A DNA stretch of 64,000 nucleotides from Peptoclostridium litorale DSM 5388 (lineage in GTDB: Bacteria; Bacillota; Clostridia; Peptostreptococcales; Peptostreptococcaceae). The notes beneath the pieces are model-generated. The model was not told where the DNA came from and searched no databases. It was given only the letters and a program-made list of their open reading frames with translations. Position 1 is the first letter of the stretch, and each line of letters starts with the position of its first letter. Where the stretch lies: the NCBI RefSeq assembly GCF_900141635.1, contig NZ_FSRH01000006.1, positions 132,755-196,754 of the forward strand, given 5' to 3'. Position numbers and translations under genes: made by a program. Of the stretch, positions 16,844 through 24,891 are shown one piece after another.

Positions 16844-18796
16844 TTATTGTTTTTCAAAATATCCTTTTACTCCATTTACCATAGCCCTTGCAAGCTTGTC
16901 CTTGTATTCATCAGTCTGAAGAAGCCTTTCCTCATTCGGGTTTGATGCAAATCCTATCTCGGCAAGTATTGCCGGCATCGCCGTCTCCCTTATTACCACA
17001 AGGCGAGGTCTTTCCACAATGCCCCGGCTTACCGCCCCCGTCGCATCAACAAGGCTCTTTTGCATTATCTGGGCAAGCTGCTTGTTGTTTCTAGTCGTTT
17101 GGGACTGCTGGGCGCTTATGGCCTTTTGCACTTGTTCGGCGCTCATGCCCTGGACGTCTATCTCCCTGCTGACTCTTTTTGTCTCCGGGTAATACAGCAC
17201 CTCAATTCCGGAAGCCTGCCTGCTGTCTGTTGCGTTTACATGTACGCTTATAAACAGGTCCGCCCCTATTTCATTTGCGATTGCAGGCCTTCTGTAAAGA
17301 TCTATGAATTCGTCGCTGTCCCTTGTGAGCACAACATTGTAGCCTTCCGCCTGAAGCATTGGCCTTAGCCTTTTCACCATGTCAAGAGCGATGCTCTTTT
17401 CAGTAACCTTGGTGTCCATTCCTGTAGCTCCAGGGTCATGCCCTCCATGCCCTGCATCCAGCACTATGGTCTTCACGCCATTTCCAGCTCCTTCTTTTAC
17501 AGGGGGCTTCACCTTCAATAGTTTTACCTCTGACGAGTCCTTAAGAACCAGAAGTTCGCTGTTGTATATGCCTTCAGCCATTGTAAACACTATTCTTGTC
17601 CTGTCCTCATCTTTGTAGTAGTAAGACCTTATGCCCTTTACATAGCTGCCGCTCAATTGCTTGTCCTCGTACTGCTTGTCTGCTATTTTCGCTCCTACGA
17701 TATCAATTGCTATCCTCTCGGGCGAATCAAGGAATATTACATTTGTCTTTATGTCATTTGTAGCCGAAAGCAGGAACGTCTGGTCACTCTGAGTTCCTTC
17801 AATTTCGACACCTAAAGGATTGTCATGTGCCTCTTCCTTGCTGTCTGTCTGGGCATTTTCATTCTCACCGTCTCCATCATCGGATGAGCTGAAGTCTCCG
17901 TACGATTTTTTGTATGCCTCCAAAATGTCCATCTCCTCCTGAGCTTGAGAGATTTCATCCTGTTTGTCTTCACTTGCAAAGCTTACGAGAATCCCATCCT
18001 CTTCAGTAGATATGTCGTAGTCCACATAGTCTTCAAGGTCGAATACGACCCTTGAAACCATGGGCTCCGTCTCAAACTGTGAAGCCCTTATCTTCGATAC
18101 GCTGTCGCTGCCCACTTCAAGCGTCTCATACAAAAGATCGAATCTCGTATTTTCAAGGTCTACAACAAGCCTGTCAGGTCCAGAGATCATCTTGTCATTA
18201 AACTTAGGCTCTGCGGAAGTTTTTATCTTTATGCTGTTGTTTGTCCAGATTATGTCTTCAAGTGTTACACACGCCTCTTGCTCTTTAACAAAATAACTCT
18301 TAGGCTTTTTGAGCATCACGGTCCTTCTGCCTGCATCCCAATCAACCTGTGCTCCTAGCTCTTCAAGTATGAACCTTGCCGGAACCATAGTTCTTCCTGC
18401 ATCCTCATATGTAACTATCTTTGCAGGCACATTGTCCGGAAGAGTCTTTATCTCGCCGTTCACCTCAACCTTTGCGCTGTCTATTTTGAGCTTTATAACC
18501 TTGTATTCCTTTTCCAGTGTGACTTCATATGTATCGGGATTCCACCTTACATTGCATCCCATGCTCTCTGCTACGGCCCTTACGGGAAGAAGCGTCCTGT
18601 CATTTAATATTATAGGCGGGACATCGGATTTTACCTTTTTACCTTCAAGCTCTACATTGACAATTGGAACCCTCTTTTCCTTCTCGTCTATTATGAATGT
18701 CTTCATTTCGACATCTTCTGCTGCATATGATATTCCAAATGATATCATTATTGCAGTCAGTAAAACAAATATAAAACTCAATTTACATCTGGTCAT
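16844..18796 (-). CDS. N-acetylmuramoyl-L-alanine amidase with copper-amine-oxidase-like and AMIN domains
   Basis: 650 residues. The start at 18794-18796 follows GGGGGGATATA and gives a Sec signal peptide (basic MTRCK, hydrophobic core, cleavage after SYA). A copper-amine-oxidase-N-like wall domain (about 30-160) with two DRTLLPVRAVAE-type repeats comes next. Two AMIN domains (about 175-265 and 320-425) follow, separated by an acidic Glu/Asp linker. The C-terminal Amidase_3 domain (about 435-650) has zinc motifs LDAGHGGHDPG, the SVHVNA His and the catalytic Glu in LAEIGF. It would cut the lactyl-amide bond of peptidoglycan at the cell surface. It is monocistronic. Confidence 0.9.
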   Translation of the reverse strand: MTRCKLSFIFVLLTAIMISFGISYAAEDVEMKTFIIDEKEKRVPIVNVELEGKKVKSDVPPIILNDRTLLPVRAVAESMGCNVRWNPDTYEVTLEKEYKVIKLKIDSAKVEVNGEIKTLPDNVPAKIVTYEDAGRTMVPARFILEELGAQVDWDAGRRTVMLKKPKSYFVKEQEACVTLEDIIWTNNSIKIKTSAEPKFNDKMISGPDRLVVDLENTRFDLLYETLEVGSDSVSKIRASQFETEPMVSRVVFDLEDYVDYDISTEEDGILVSFASEDKQDEISQAQEEMDILEAYKKSYGDFSSSDDGDGENENAQTDSKEEAHDNPLGVEIEGTQSDQTFLLSATNDIKTNVIFLDSPERIAIDIVGAKIADKQYEDKQLSGSYVKGIRSYYYKDEDRTRIVFTMAEGIYNSELLVLKDSSEVKLLKVKPPVKEGAGNGVKTIVLDAGHGGHDPGATGMDTKVTEKSIALDMVKRLRPMLQAEGYNVVLTRDSDEFIDLYRRPAIANEIGADLFISVHVNATDSRQASGIEVLYYPETKRVSREIDVQGMSAEQVQKAISAQQSQTTRNNKQLAQIMQKSLVDATGAVSRGIVERPRLVVIRETAMPAILAEIGFASNPNEERLLQTDEYKDKLARAMVNGVKGYFEKQ

Positions 18797-18970
18797 TATA
18801 TCCCCCCTATCAGGCTCATACGCCTCTGATTTATATAAATATAGCATATCATCAACAAAAACATGAAGTCAATGCATGTAGCTGTTTTGTAATCTTAATT
18901 TAATGCAAAATTTTTGTGACTTAAATGAAAAGCTTTTGTATCATAAATTTAAAGCTTTTATATTACGACT

Positions 18971-19957
18971 CTATACCACCTTGTAGAGCTCATCGCTTGC
19001 AGGCGGGTCTATGTCAATCACCTTACCGCCGTCAACAAGTTTTTTGTCGCAGCATTTTTCAAGCCTTCCTATTATGCTGCAGCCTATCCCCTTCTCTTCA
19101 AGCCTTCCTATTATTTCCTGCGCCTTGTCTTTGCCTGCCACCATTAGCATTGAGCCGCTTGATATTAGCCTCAGAGGGTCTATGTTGTAGTGTTTGCATA
19201 CAAGGCTTGTTGATCTGTGAATGTGTATCTTATCCATCCAGATGCTGCAGCCAAGACCTGCAAGCTCGCAAAGCTCCCACACGCCTCCAAGCACTCCGCC
19301 CTCCGTGACATCGTGCATCACCTTTGCGCCGCTTTGCCCCCCTATGACACCTTCAGTTATTACGCTTATATAATCCATGAGAGCCTTTCCCTCTTCAACG
19401 GTTTCCTCTCCGAATGCCTTTTTAAGCTCATCTTCCCTTTCAAAGCATATTATTCCTGTGCCTTCTATTCCCGCTCCCTTTGTAAGAATCAAAAGGTCAC
19501 CCTCCATAATCTTTTCAGCCTTGTATACATCCGCTTTGGGCTTTAAGCCTATTCCCGTAGACGATATGACTATCCTGTTTACGGCGTCTGTAACCTCTGT
19601 ATGTCCTCCGAGTATGTCGACATCGAGCTTTTGAGCCTCTTCTATCGCATCTTCCATTATACTTTTTATATCCTCTTCAGTTGAATGGGGCGGAAGCATT
19701 ATTGTAAGCATTATACCAAGCGGCGCAACCCCTTCAGAGGCTATGTCGTTACAGGTTATGTGCACGGCAAGCTTTCCTATATTCTTTGCCGTTCCTGTTA
19801 TTGGGTCGCTGCTCATTACGCACACATTCTCCCCGTAGTCTATAACAGCGCAGTCTTCCCCTATTCCAGGCCTTGCAATCACTTCTTTTCTGTTGTTTTT
19901 GAGTTTATCGAATATTATCTCTTTGAGCTGCTGCGATGTTAGCTTTCCTATTTCCAC
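18971..19957 (-). CDS. AIR synthase-like ATPase (HypE/SelD/ThiL superfamily)
   Basis: 328 residues. An N-terminal ATP-binding half with GEDCAVIDYG and HITCNDIASEGVAPLG is followed by the DVDILGGHTEVTD block and a C-terminal AIRS_C half (HDVTEGGVLGGVWE). The nearest named relative is hydrogenase maturation factor HypE. The C-terminal Cys that HypE needs to carry the cyanide precursor is missing (the protein ends YKVV), and no hyp genes are nearby. SelD is unlikely because the catalytic Cys/Sec glycine-rich N terminus is absent. The GTG start at 19955-19957 has GGGGG 8 nt upstream. It lies 33 bp after a CadC-type regulator and is probably controlled by it. Confidence 0.72.
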   Translation of the reverse strand: MEIGKLTSQQLKEIIFDKLKNNRKEVIARPGIGEDCAVIDYGENVCVMSSDPITGTAKNIGKLAVHITCNDIASEGVAPLGIMLTIMLPPHSTEEDIKSIMEDAIEEAQKLDVDILGGHTEVTDAVNRIVISSTGIGLKPKADVYKAEKIMEGDLLILTKGAGIEGTGIICFEREDELKKAFGEETVEEGKALMDYISVITEGVIGGQSGAKVMHDVTEGGVLGGVWELCELAGLGCSIWMDKIHIHRSTSLVCKHYNIDPLRLISSGSMLMVAGKDKAQEIIGRLEEKGIGCSIIGRLEKCCDKKLVDGGKVIDIDPPASDELYKVV

Positions 19958-19990
19958 GGTCACTACCCCCTACAATGTCAGTATTAAAAT

Positions 19991-20356
19991 CTATTCATTT
20001 ACATGAGCTATCCCGCAGTCGAATATGCTCTTTATATGGTCGTCATCCAATGAATAATAAACCACCTTGCCCTCTTTTCTGTACTTCACAAGCCTTGTCT
20101 GCTTTAATATCCTGAGCTGATGCGATATTGCAGAGTGGCTCATCCCTAAAAGGGCGGCCATATCGCATACGCACATCTCCGCGCTTGAGAGTGCATAGAG
20201 TATTTTTATCCTGGTTGTGTCTCCAAAAACTTTGAAAAATTCTGCAAGGTCATAAAAGGTTTCATCCGCGGGCATGCTTTCGTCCACATGCCTTACTATA
20301 TCCTCGTGAATGCAGCTCACGCTGCAAATCTCTATATTCTTATCGTTTTTTTTCAA
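19991..20356 (-). CDS. CadC-type ArsR-family metal-sensing repressor
   Basis: 121 residues from a TTG start with GGAGG 8 nt upstream; a start 11 codons earlier would lie in the operator-like palindrome. The winged helix holds MCVCD and the recognition helix HSAISHQLRIL. With this start the metal ligands line up with S. aureus CadC at a constant offset of four: Cys11, Cys15, Cys62 and Cys64 for the Cd/Pb site, and Asp105, His107, His118 and Glu121 for the interfacial Zn site. It should release DNA on binding Cd, Pb or Zn. No cadA-type ATPase is adjacent; the next gene encodes an AIR-synthase-like protein. Confidence 0.88.
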   Translation of the reverse strand: MKKNDKNIEICSVSCIHEDIVRHVDESMPADETFYDLAEFFKVFGDTTRIKILYALSSAEMCVCDMAALLGMSHSAISHQLRILKQTRLVKYRKEGKVVYYSLDDDHIKSIFDCGIAHVNE

Positions 20357-20378
20357 TACCTGTTCCTCCGTTTCTGTC

Positions 20379-20404
20379 TCATATGACAATACTTATTCAT
20401 ATGA
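20379..20404 (-). promoter_or_regulatory. Candidate ArsR/CadC operator
   Basis: Two copies of the 8-bp palindrome TCATATGA (20379-20386 and 20397-20404) lie 10 bp apart, just upstream of the CadC-type gene. Together they form an ATATGA-N10-TCATAT dyad like operators of SmtB/CadC repressors. The likely role is autoregulation. Confidence 0.55.
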
Positions 20405-20451
20405 TTTATTTTAACATATATACCCTGTTTTAATAGTGCCAATAAATAAGA

Positions 20452-20476
20452 AAAAGACAGGGTATGATTCCCTGCC
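20452..20476 (-). terminator. Terminator of rsgI
   Basis: A short hairpin (CAGGG with CCCTG at 20458-20462 and 20470-20474) followed on the minus strand by TCTTTTTCTTATTT. Confidence 0.6.
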
Positions 20477-20482
20477 TTTAAC

Positions 20483-21502
20483 TTATTTGTTCTTCGTTTT
20501 ACTGTTGCTACTTTCTTTTTTCTCTTTTTCCTTTTCTGTTGCTTCTTTTATATTCATTTTTGAATCCTCTTCGCTTCCATTAAAGCTTTTATCCGCTCTA
20601 TTTTGAAGTGCTTGGGATTCTGAATTTTCCAGCTTTTCCTCTTTTGTTTTTTCCGTATTTTTCTTAGCCGCATTTTTATCTATATTTTCATTTTTGGGCT
20701 CATTGCCGCCAGGCTTATTATTTTTATTGATTTCTTTATTTTTAGCTGGAGCAGACTCTTTTTTTTGCTCTTTGGCTTCACCTGTGCTTTGCATTTCCCC
20801 TTTGGATTCTTGTTTTTGCTCAGTTTTGTTTTCTTGTTTTAAAGAATCATCTGCGCTTTCATTTTCAGAACCCGCAGTTTTAGAGTCTTTTCCATTGGAT
20901 TTATTGTGCTTTTCAACACCCTGCTGTATATATATTGCATCCTTGCCCTTTAGTATTTCGTTCTCACTAGTCCACTCTTCAATGCTTTTTATTATTTCGT
21001 CTACATTTCCTGCCGTTCCATCTTTTTCCACCCTTGAAACCACTATTTTTTCAGTATCCATTGTTATATAGTCCTTTTTTGCCGCGATATCGAGCGCCAC
21101 TGGGATTGCCTCTTCTATTTTCATGCCCTTCATTTCACTGCGTATTATCTCGTTCCCATATTCGCTTGTGGGCCTTACCCTTTTTACGATGTCATTTTCG
21201 TCAACCATGAATTCTATGCCCGGATTTATATCAAGGCCAACTATTGCAGCATACGAGTAATTGTCCCACACAGCCACTCCCGATATTATAGAAACCGACA
21301 AAATCAAAATGGCAATAGCCGCGGCCATAAGCCTGCTTTTATGAATAGTCATATTTTTTTCATTCAATATGTCGTCTTCCACAAACATTATGGATTTGCC
21401 CTGCTTGCATTTCCTAGGATGCAGCTTGAGATACATCATGTCTTCAGTAACTACCATGACATGGTCTTTTTCAACCTTGAGCACTTTCCCCTTGTATACC
21501 AA
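20483..21502 (-). CDS. rsgI: Anti-sigma-I factor RsgI-like protein
   Basis: 339 residues. The N-terminal cytoplasmic RsgI domain (about 1-50) holds the VYKGKVLKVE and VVTEDMMYLKL strands. One membrane segment (about 58-80) follows, then an extracellular domain with the family-typical YAAIVGLDINPGIEFMVDE, which in RsgI proteins is a self-cleaving region. From about residue 195 to the end the protein is a low-complexity Lys/Glu/Asn/Ser tail instead of a carbohydrate-binding module. The start is the TTG at 21500-21502 with AAGGAGG 8 nt upstream. It overlaps sigI and should sequester SigI at the membrane. Confidence 0.87.
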   Translation of the reverse strand: MVYKGKVLKVEKDHVMVVTEDMMYLKLHPRKCKQGKSIMFVEDDILNEKNMTIHKSRLMAAAIAILILSVSIISGVAVWDNYSYAAIVGLDINPGIEFMVDENDIVKRVRPTSEYGNEIIRSEMKGMKIEEAIPVALDIAAKKDYITMDTEKIVVSRVEKDGTAGNVDEIIKSIEEWTSENEILKGKDAIYIQQGVEKHNKSNGKDSKTAGSENESADDSLKQENKTEQKQESKGEMQSTGEAKEQKKESAPAKNKEINKNNKPGGNEPKNENIDKNAAKKNTEKTKEEKLENSESQALQNRADKSFNGSEEDSKMNIKEATEKEKEKKESSNSKTKNK

Positions 21503-22223
21503 TATTGACACCTCCTTCTACCAAAACCACATAGTTTCTTATTATACCTTCATCGCTGTCCAGTGCTATCGCCGCTGCAATTATGAATTTGCGGTTTCGC
21601 TTTAGTGTCCGTGTGCTTATTTTCATATGGGCTGAAATCCTGTTTGCCGGGATGGCTTTTTTCCTGTAGAAATCATTTTTCAGCGCTTCATTTTCCACTA
21701 TAAACCTCGCTGCTTCTATAGCCCTGAGCCTTGCGTCCAAATGCTTTGGCGACTGCTCTACAAGATCCTGAAGACTCACTCCAAACTCCAAAAGCTTTTT
21801 TTCAAATCCGTCTATCTCTTCTCTTGCCTCTATATCATTTGTAAAGTCCTCAACCCTTGCTACATTGTCAATTATATTGTCGTCTCCATCTTCGCTTTCA
21901 ATAGCTACCGTATCCAGTTTCCTCTTTCGGCCGTTGTCTATAAGCCTGCTTTTTATTATCAGCCTCGCAAAGCTTATGAACGCCCCGCGCTTTTGTTCAT
22001 ACCTGTCTATAGCCTCATTGAACGCTTCAAGCCCTATGCTGTATTCCTCATCATTTTCAGTTTCAATATACCTGTTTGTAATTTGTGATATTGACTTTAT
22101 TACAAACGGTATATACTCTTCTATGAGGTCTTCCCTGCCTCTAGCATCCCCGGACTTTATTTCAAGAACCCTCTCCTCCAGAGTCCTTTTGTCCTTATTG
22201 AAAATATTTAAAAACTTCTTCAA
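21471..22223 (-). CDS. sigI: RNA polymerase sigma factor SigI
   Basis: 250 residues of the SigI subfamily of sigma-70. Region 2 (about 15-100) includes IEEYIPFVIKS and EEYSIGLEAFNEAIDRYE followed by FISFARLIIKSRLID. The C-terminal SigI-C helices contain HMKISTRTLKRNRKFIIAAAIAL, the DNA-binding segment. SigI directs heat-stress, cell-wall or polysaccharide-responsive genes in Bacilli and Clostridia. It is a TTG start after GGTGGTGAAACC. The 3' end overlaps rsgI, its cognate anti-sigma factor, by 32 bp. No clear SigI promoter motif (CCCC-CGAA type) is visible upstream. Confidence 0.9.
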   Translation of the reverse strand: MKKFLNIFNKDKRTLEERVLEIKSGDARGREDLIEEYIPFVIKSISQITNRYIETENDEEYSIGLEAFNEAIDRYEQKRGAFISFARLIIKSRLIDNGRKRKLDTVAIESEDGDDNIIDNVARVEDFTNDIEAREEIDGFEKKLLEFGVSLQDLVEQSPKHLDARLRAIEAARFIVENEALKNDFYRKKAIPANRISAHMKISTRTLKRNRKFIIAAAIALDSDEGIIRNYVVLVEGGVNIGIQGESAQG

Positions 22224-22727
22224 GGTTTCACCACCTTTATGCTAAATAATACGTAGAGTTTAATATTTTTATTACCCCACAATAACATATTTTATATGAT
22301 TTGTGCATTCAAAATTTCCTATTGAAATGTACATTGTATATATCTGCTCTTTACAGCCCATTGAATGTCCGGAAAATATATTTTAATTTTATCACAAAAT
22401 ACATTCACGCGACCCATTGACCGAATTTGTCGAATGTGATATTTTGTGATAGACATGCCTGTACATGTGTATTGACTGTATTTTTAAAGACTACACTTGT
22501 TTTCGTACTACGCTTATTCATTAAAATAAATAACGCTTTGTTATTAAACCTATATTTAACTGTGCGCAGGCTTGAATACAAATCATAAAATCAATAGATT
22601 CAAAACTATATGTCAAAAAGGAGGTGCAATGCTGGATATATAATAAATCGTAGTGAATTAAGCATAGCCTGTATCATTTAAAAGTTTTCAATATCAAGAC
22701 ACCTATATCTAAAAACCGGGAGGAATT
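22224..22727. other. Divergent regulatory region between sigI and the chemoreceptor gene
   Basis: 504 bp without a convincing gene. It holds a 12-bp perfect inverted repeat (22390-22401 with 22440-22451). It also holds a strong AAAAAGGAGGTGCA site followed by ATG at 22629-22631 that opens a four-codon ORF (Met-Leu-Asp-Ile-stop). The region must contain the promoters for sigI and the chemoreceptor gene. The chemoreceptor's own site, GGGAGG, is at 22717-22722. Confidence 0.5.
22390..22451. repeat. Inverted repeat TATCACAAAATA / TATTTTGTGATA
   Basis: Twelve-bp perfect arms 38 bp apart, with an extra CATTC/GAATG pairing just inside. It could be a long-range hairpin or a pair of operator half-sites between the divergent sigI and chemoreceptor genes. 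Confidence 0.6.
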
Positions 22728-24737
22728 ATGACAAAAAAATTTAAAACTAAAACGGGTATGCAAAGCATAAAAAACAAAATCATGGCAGCAATACTGGCTT
22801 CAATAGTCCTCCAGCTGTGTTCGTTCGGCTATTTTTCACATAAGGCATCGTTTAATATATTGGAAGATAAACTGTCCATGACATCTTTGCAAACCATATC
22901 TGAGACCGAAAAATATATAGACCAGTTTTTTTACACAGCTGAAGTTCAACTTGCCTCAACTGCTGAAAACTCAAGTCTGAAAAATTTCGATGAGCATTCA
23001 GCAGCTGAAATTATAAAAAGCATTCAAAATAGCAATTCAAATTTTATATCTACATATGTGGGCTTGGCAGATGGAAGAATGTACCTGTCCCCGGAAGAAG
23101 AAATCCCAGAAGGATACGACCCTACTCAAAGGCCTTGGTATAAAGATGCCGTTTCTAATTCAAGCGGCGTGGTATGGACAGATGCCTACCATGATGCATT
23201 TAGTGGCAAGTTGATAGTTACAGCAGCAAAGGCTGTGGTCGGCAGTAGCGGAAATATAGTAGGTGTTGTGGCCGTGGACATAGACCTGACATCACTATCA
23301 GGTCAACTATCACAAACTACCGTGGGCAGGCAGGGAACTATAAATGTACTTGATTCCAACGGAATCACATTGGCGCATAGGGATTCTTCTCTGATCGGTA
23401 CGGACATGGCTACAAATCTAGGCTTTTGGGAAGATGTAAAGTCAAATGAAAGTGGATTTTCCAGGTATGTATATGATGGCCACGAGAAATTTCTTACATT
23501 CGTAACAAATGAAAAAACTGGATGGAAGCTGCTTGCGACCATGGAAAAAGAAGAGCTGCTGGAAGATACGAATGTCATAAAGAAGTCTGTAATCATAAGT
23601 ATTTTAATCGGGTCTGCAATAGCTGTAATACTGGCTCTTTTTATAGCTAAAATGATATCCAAGCCGCTTGATGCAGGTGTGAGTCACCTTGAAACCATAT
23701 CTACGGGGGACTTCACAAATCCAATACCAGAAGCATATCTTGAAAGAAAAGATGAATTCGGAAAGCTTGCAAAAGCGATTGGAGTGCTCCAAACAAATTT
23801 GAATAGCTTACTAAAAGAGATCCAAATATCCGCACATACTGTAAATGCATCGGCAGTTACTCTCTCAGAGATATCAGTGCAGTCCACGGAAGCAGCCAGT
23901 GAAGTTGCAAGGGCAATCGAAGACGTTTCTAAGGGAGCAGAGTCGCAGGCCGCCGATACAAAAAACGGGACATCTAAAATGGATGATATCGCACTAATAA
24001 TCGAAAAAGTTTCGAGCGACTCAAAATGCATGAAGTCGGTTTCTGACGAAACTAACGCACTTGCAGAAAAAGGCTTTGGCATAGTTAAAAAGCTGGATGA
24101 AAAAAGCATTGAGAATAGGGAAATGTCTCAAAAAGTAAGTTCCATAGTAACCGAAGTTGCTGAAAGCGTAAATGGTATAGGAACTATACTCGAGACGATA
24201 ATGGCTATATCGGATCAAACAAACCTGCTTGCACTAAATGCAAACATTGAAGCTGCAAGAGCCGGAGAGCATGGAAAAGGGTTTGCCGTAGTAGCGGATG
24301 AAGTGAGAAAGCTTGCTGAAGAATCTGCAAAATCAGCTGGAACTATAAAAAAAATAATAGACGAGGTTCAAAGCAAGACAGTCTCAGCTGTAAATGCCAT
24401 GGAAAAATCAAATGAAGTCGTGCAAGAACAAAGTAGAGCGGTAGAAGAAACCAACTCTATATTTAAGGAGATATCCAGTTCAATAGATATATTGGGCGAA
24501 AATATTGCCGACATACAAAATGACAGCAATGAAATGCTTAGTTCAAAAGATGAAATGGTTATTATCGTAGAAAATATAGCTTCCGCAACCCAGCAAACTT
24601 CTGCGGCCTCACAACAGGTTTCCGCAGCTACCGAGGAGCAGCTTGCGTCCATGGAAGAACTTTCATCTCACTCTCAAAATCTAGAAAACCTGTCTCTCGG
24701 TCTTGAAAAAGCTGTCTCTAAATTTAAAATAATATAA
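22728..24737 (+). CDS. Methyl-accepting chemotaxis protein with dCache_1 amino-acid sensor
   Basis: 669 residues. The first membrane helix (about 15-35) is followed by an extracellular dCache_1 domain (about 40-280), a second helix (about 285-308), HAMP (about 309-362) and a signalling domain with the conserved tip around [19 protein letters not shown]. The sensor carries the amino-acid recognition pattern described for PctA-type receptors: Tyr130, Arg135, Trp137, Tyr138, Tyr154, Asp156 and Asp184 with matching spacing. It should therefore bind free L-amino acids and signal through CheA/CheW. It is monocistronic with its own terminator. Confidence 0.9.
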   Translation: MTKKFKTKTGMQSIKNKIMAAILASIVLQLCSFGYFSHKASFNILEDKLSMTSLQTISETEKYIDQFFYTAEVQLASTAENSSLKNFDEHSAAEIIKSIQNSNSNFISTYVGLADGRMYLSPEEEIPEGYDPTQRPWYKDAVSNSSGVVWTDAYHDAFSGKLIVTAAKAVVGSSGNIVGVVAVDIDLTSLSGQLSQTTVGRQGTINVLDSNGITLAHRDSSLIGTDMATNLGFWEDVKSNESGFSRYVYDGHEKFLTFVTNEKTGWKLLATMEKEELLEDTNVIKKSVIISILIGSAIAVILALFIAKMISKPLDAGVSHLETISTGDFTNPIPEAYLERKDEFGKLAKAIGVLQTNLNSLLKEIQISAHTVNASAVTLSEISVQSTEAASEVARAIEDVSKGAESQAADTKNGTSKMDDIALIIEKVSSDSKCMKSVSDETNALAEKGFGIVKKLDEKSIENREMSQKVSSIVTEVAESVNGIGTILETIMAISDQTNLLALNANIEAARAGEHGKGFAVVADEVRKLAEESAKSAGTIKKIIDEVQSKTVSAVNAMEKSNEVVQEQSRAVEETNSIFKEISSSIDILGENIADIQNDSNEMLSSKDEMVIIVENIASATQQTSAASQQVSAATEEQLASMEELSSHSQNLENLSLGLEKAVSKFKII

Positions 24738-24764
24738 ACTGCAACCGTAACATTTGTATAACCC

Positions 24765-24807
24765 AAAAAGCCACTGGTTTTTATATATCATTAACCAGTG
24801 GCTTTTT
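24765..24807. terminator. Bidirectional terminator between the chemoreceptor and SLH genes
   Basis: A 15-bp perfect stem (24765-24779 with 24793-24807) with A5 and T6 flanks. It serves both convergent genes. Confidence 0.88.
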
Positions 24808-24891
24808 TGTATTTCAGAGTTAATTGTCCTGATTTGAGCCATGAGAATCAGGCTCTGCTTCTTATTGACACGTATTCAAATTCAACTGCAT

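Noticed and set aside
18971..19957. Assignment as selenophosphate synthetase (selD)
   Set aside because: The N-terminal catalytic Cys/Sec and glycine-rich segment of SelD are absent; domain order and motifs fit HypE-like AIR synthases better.
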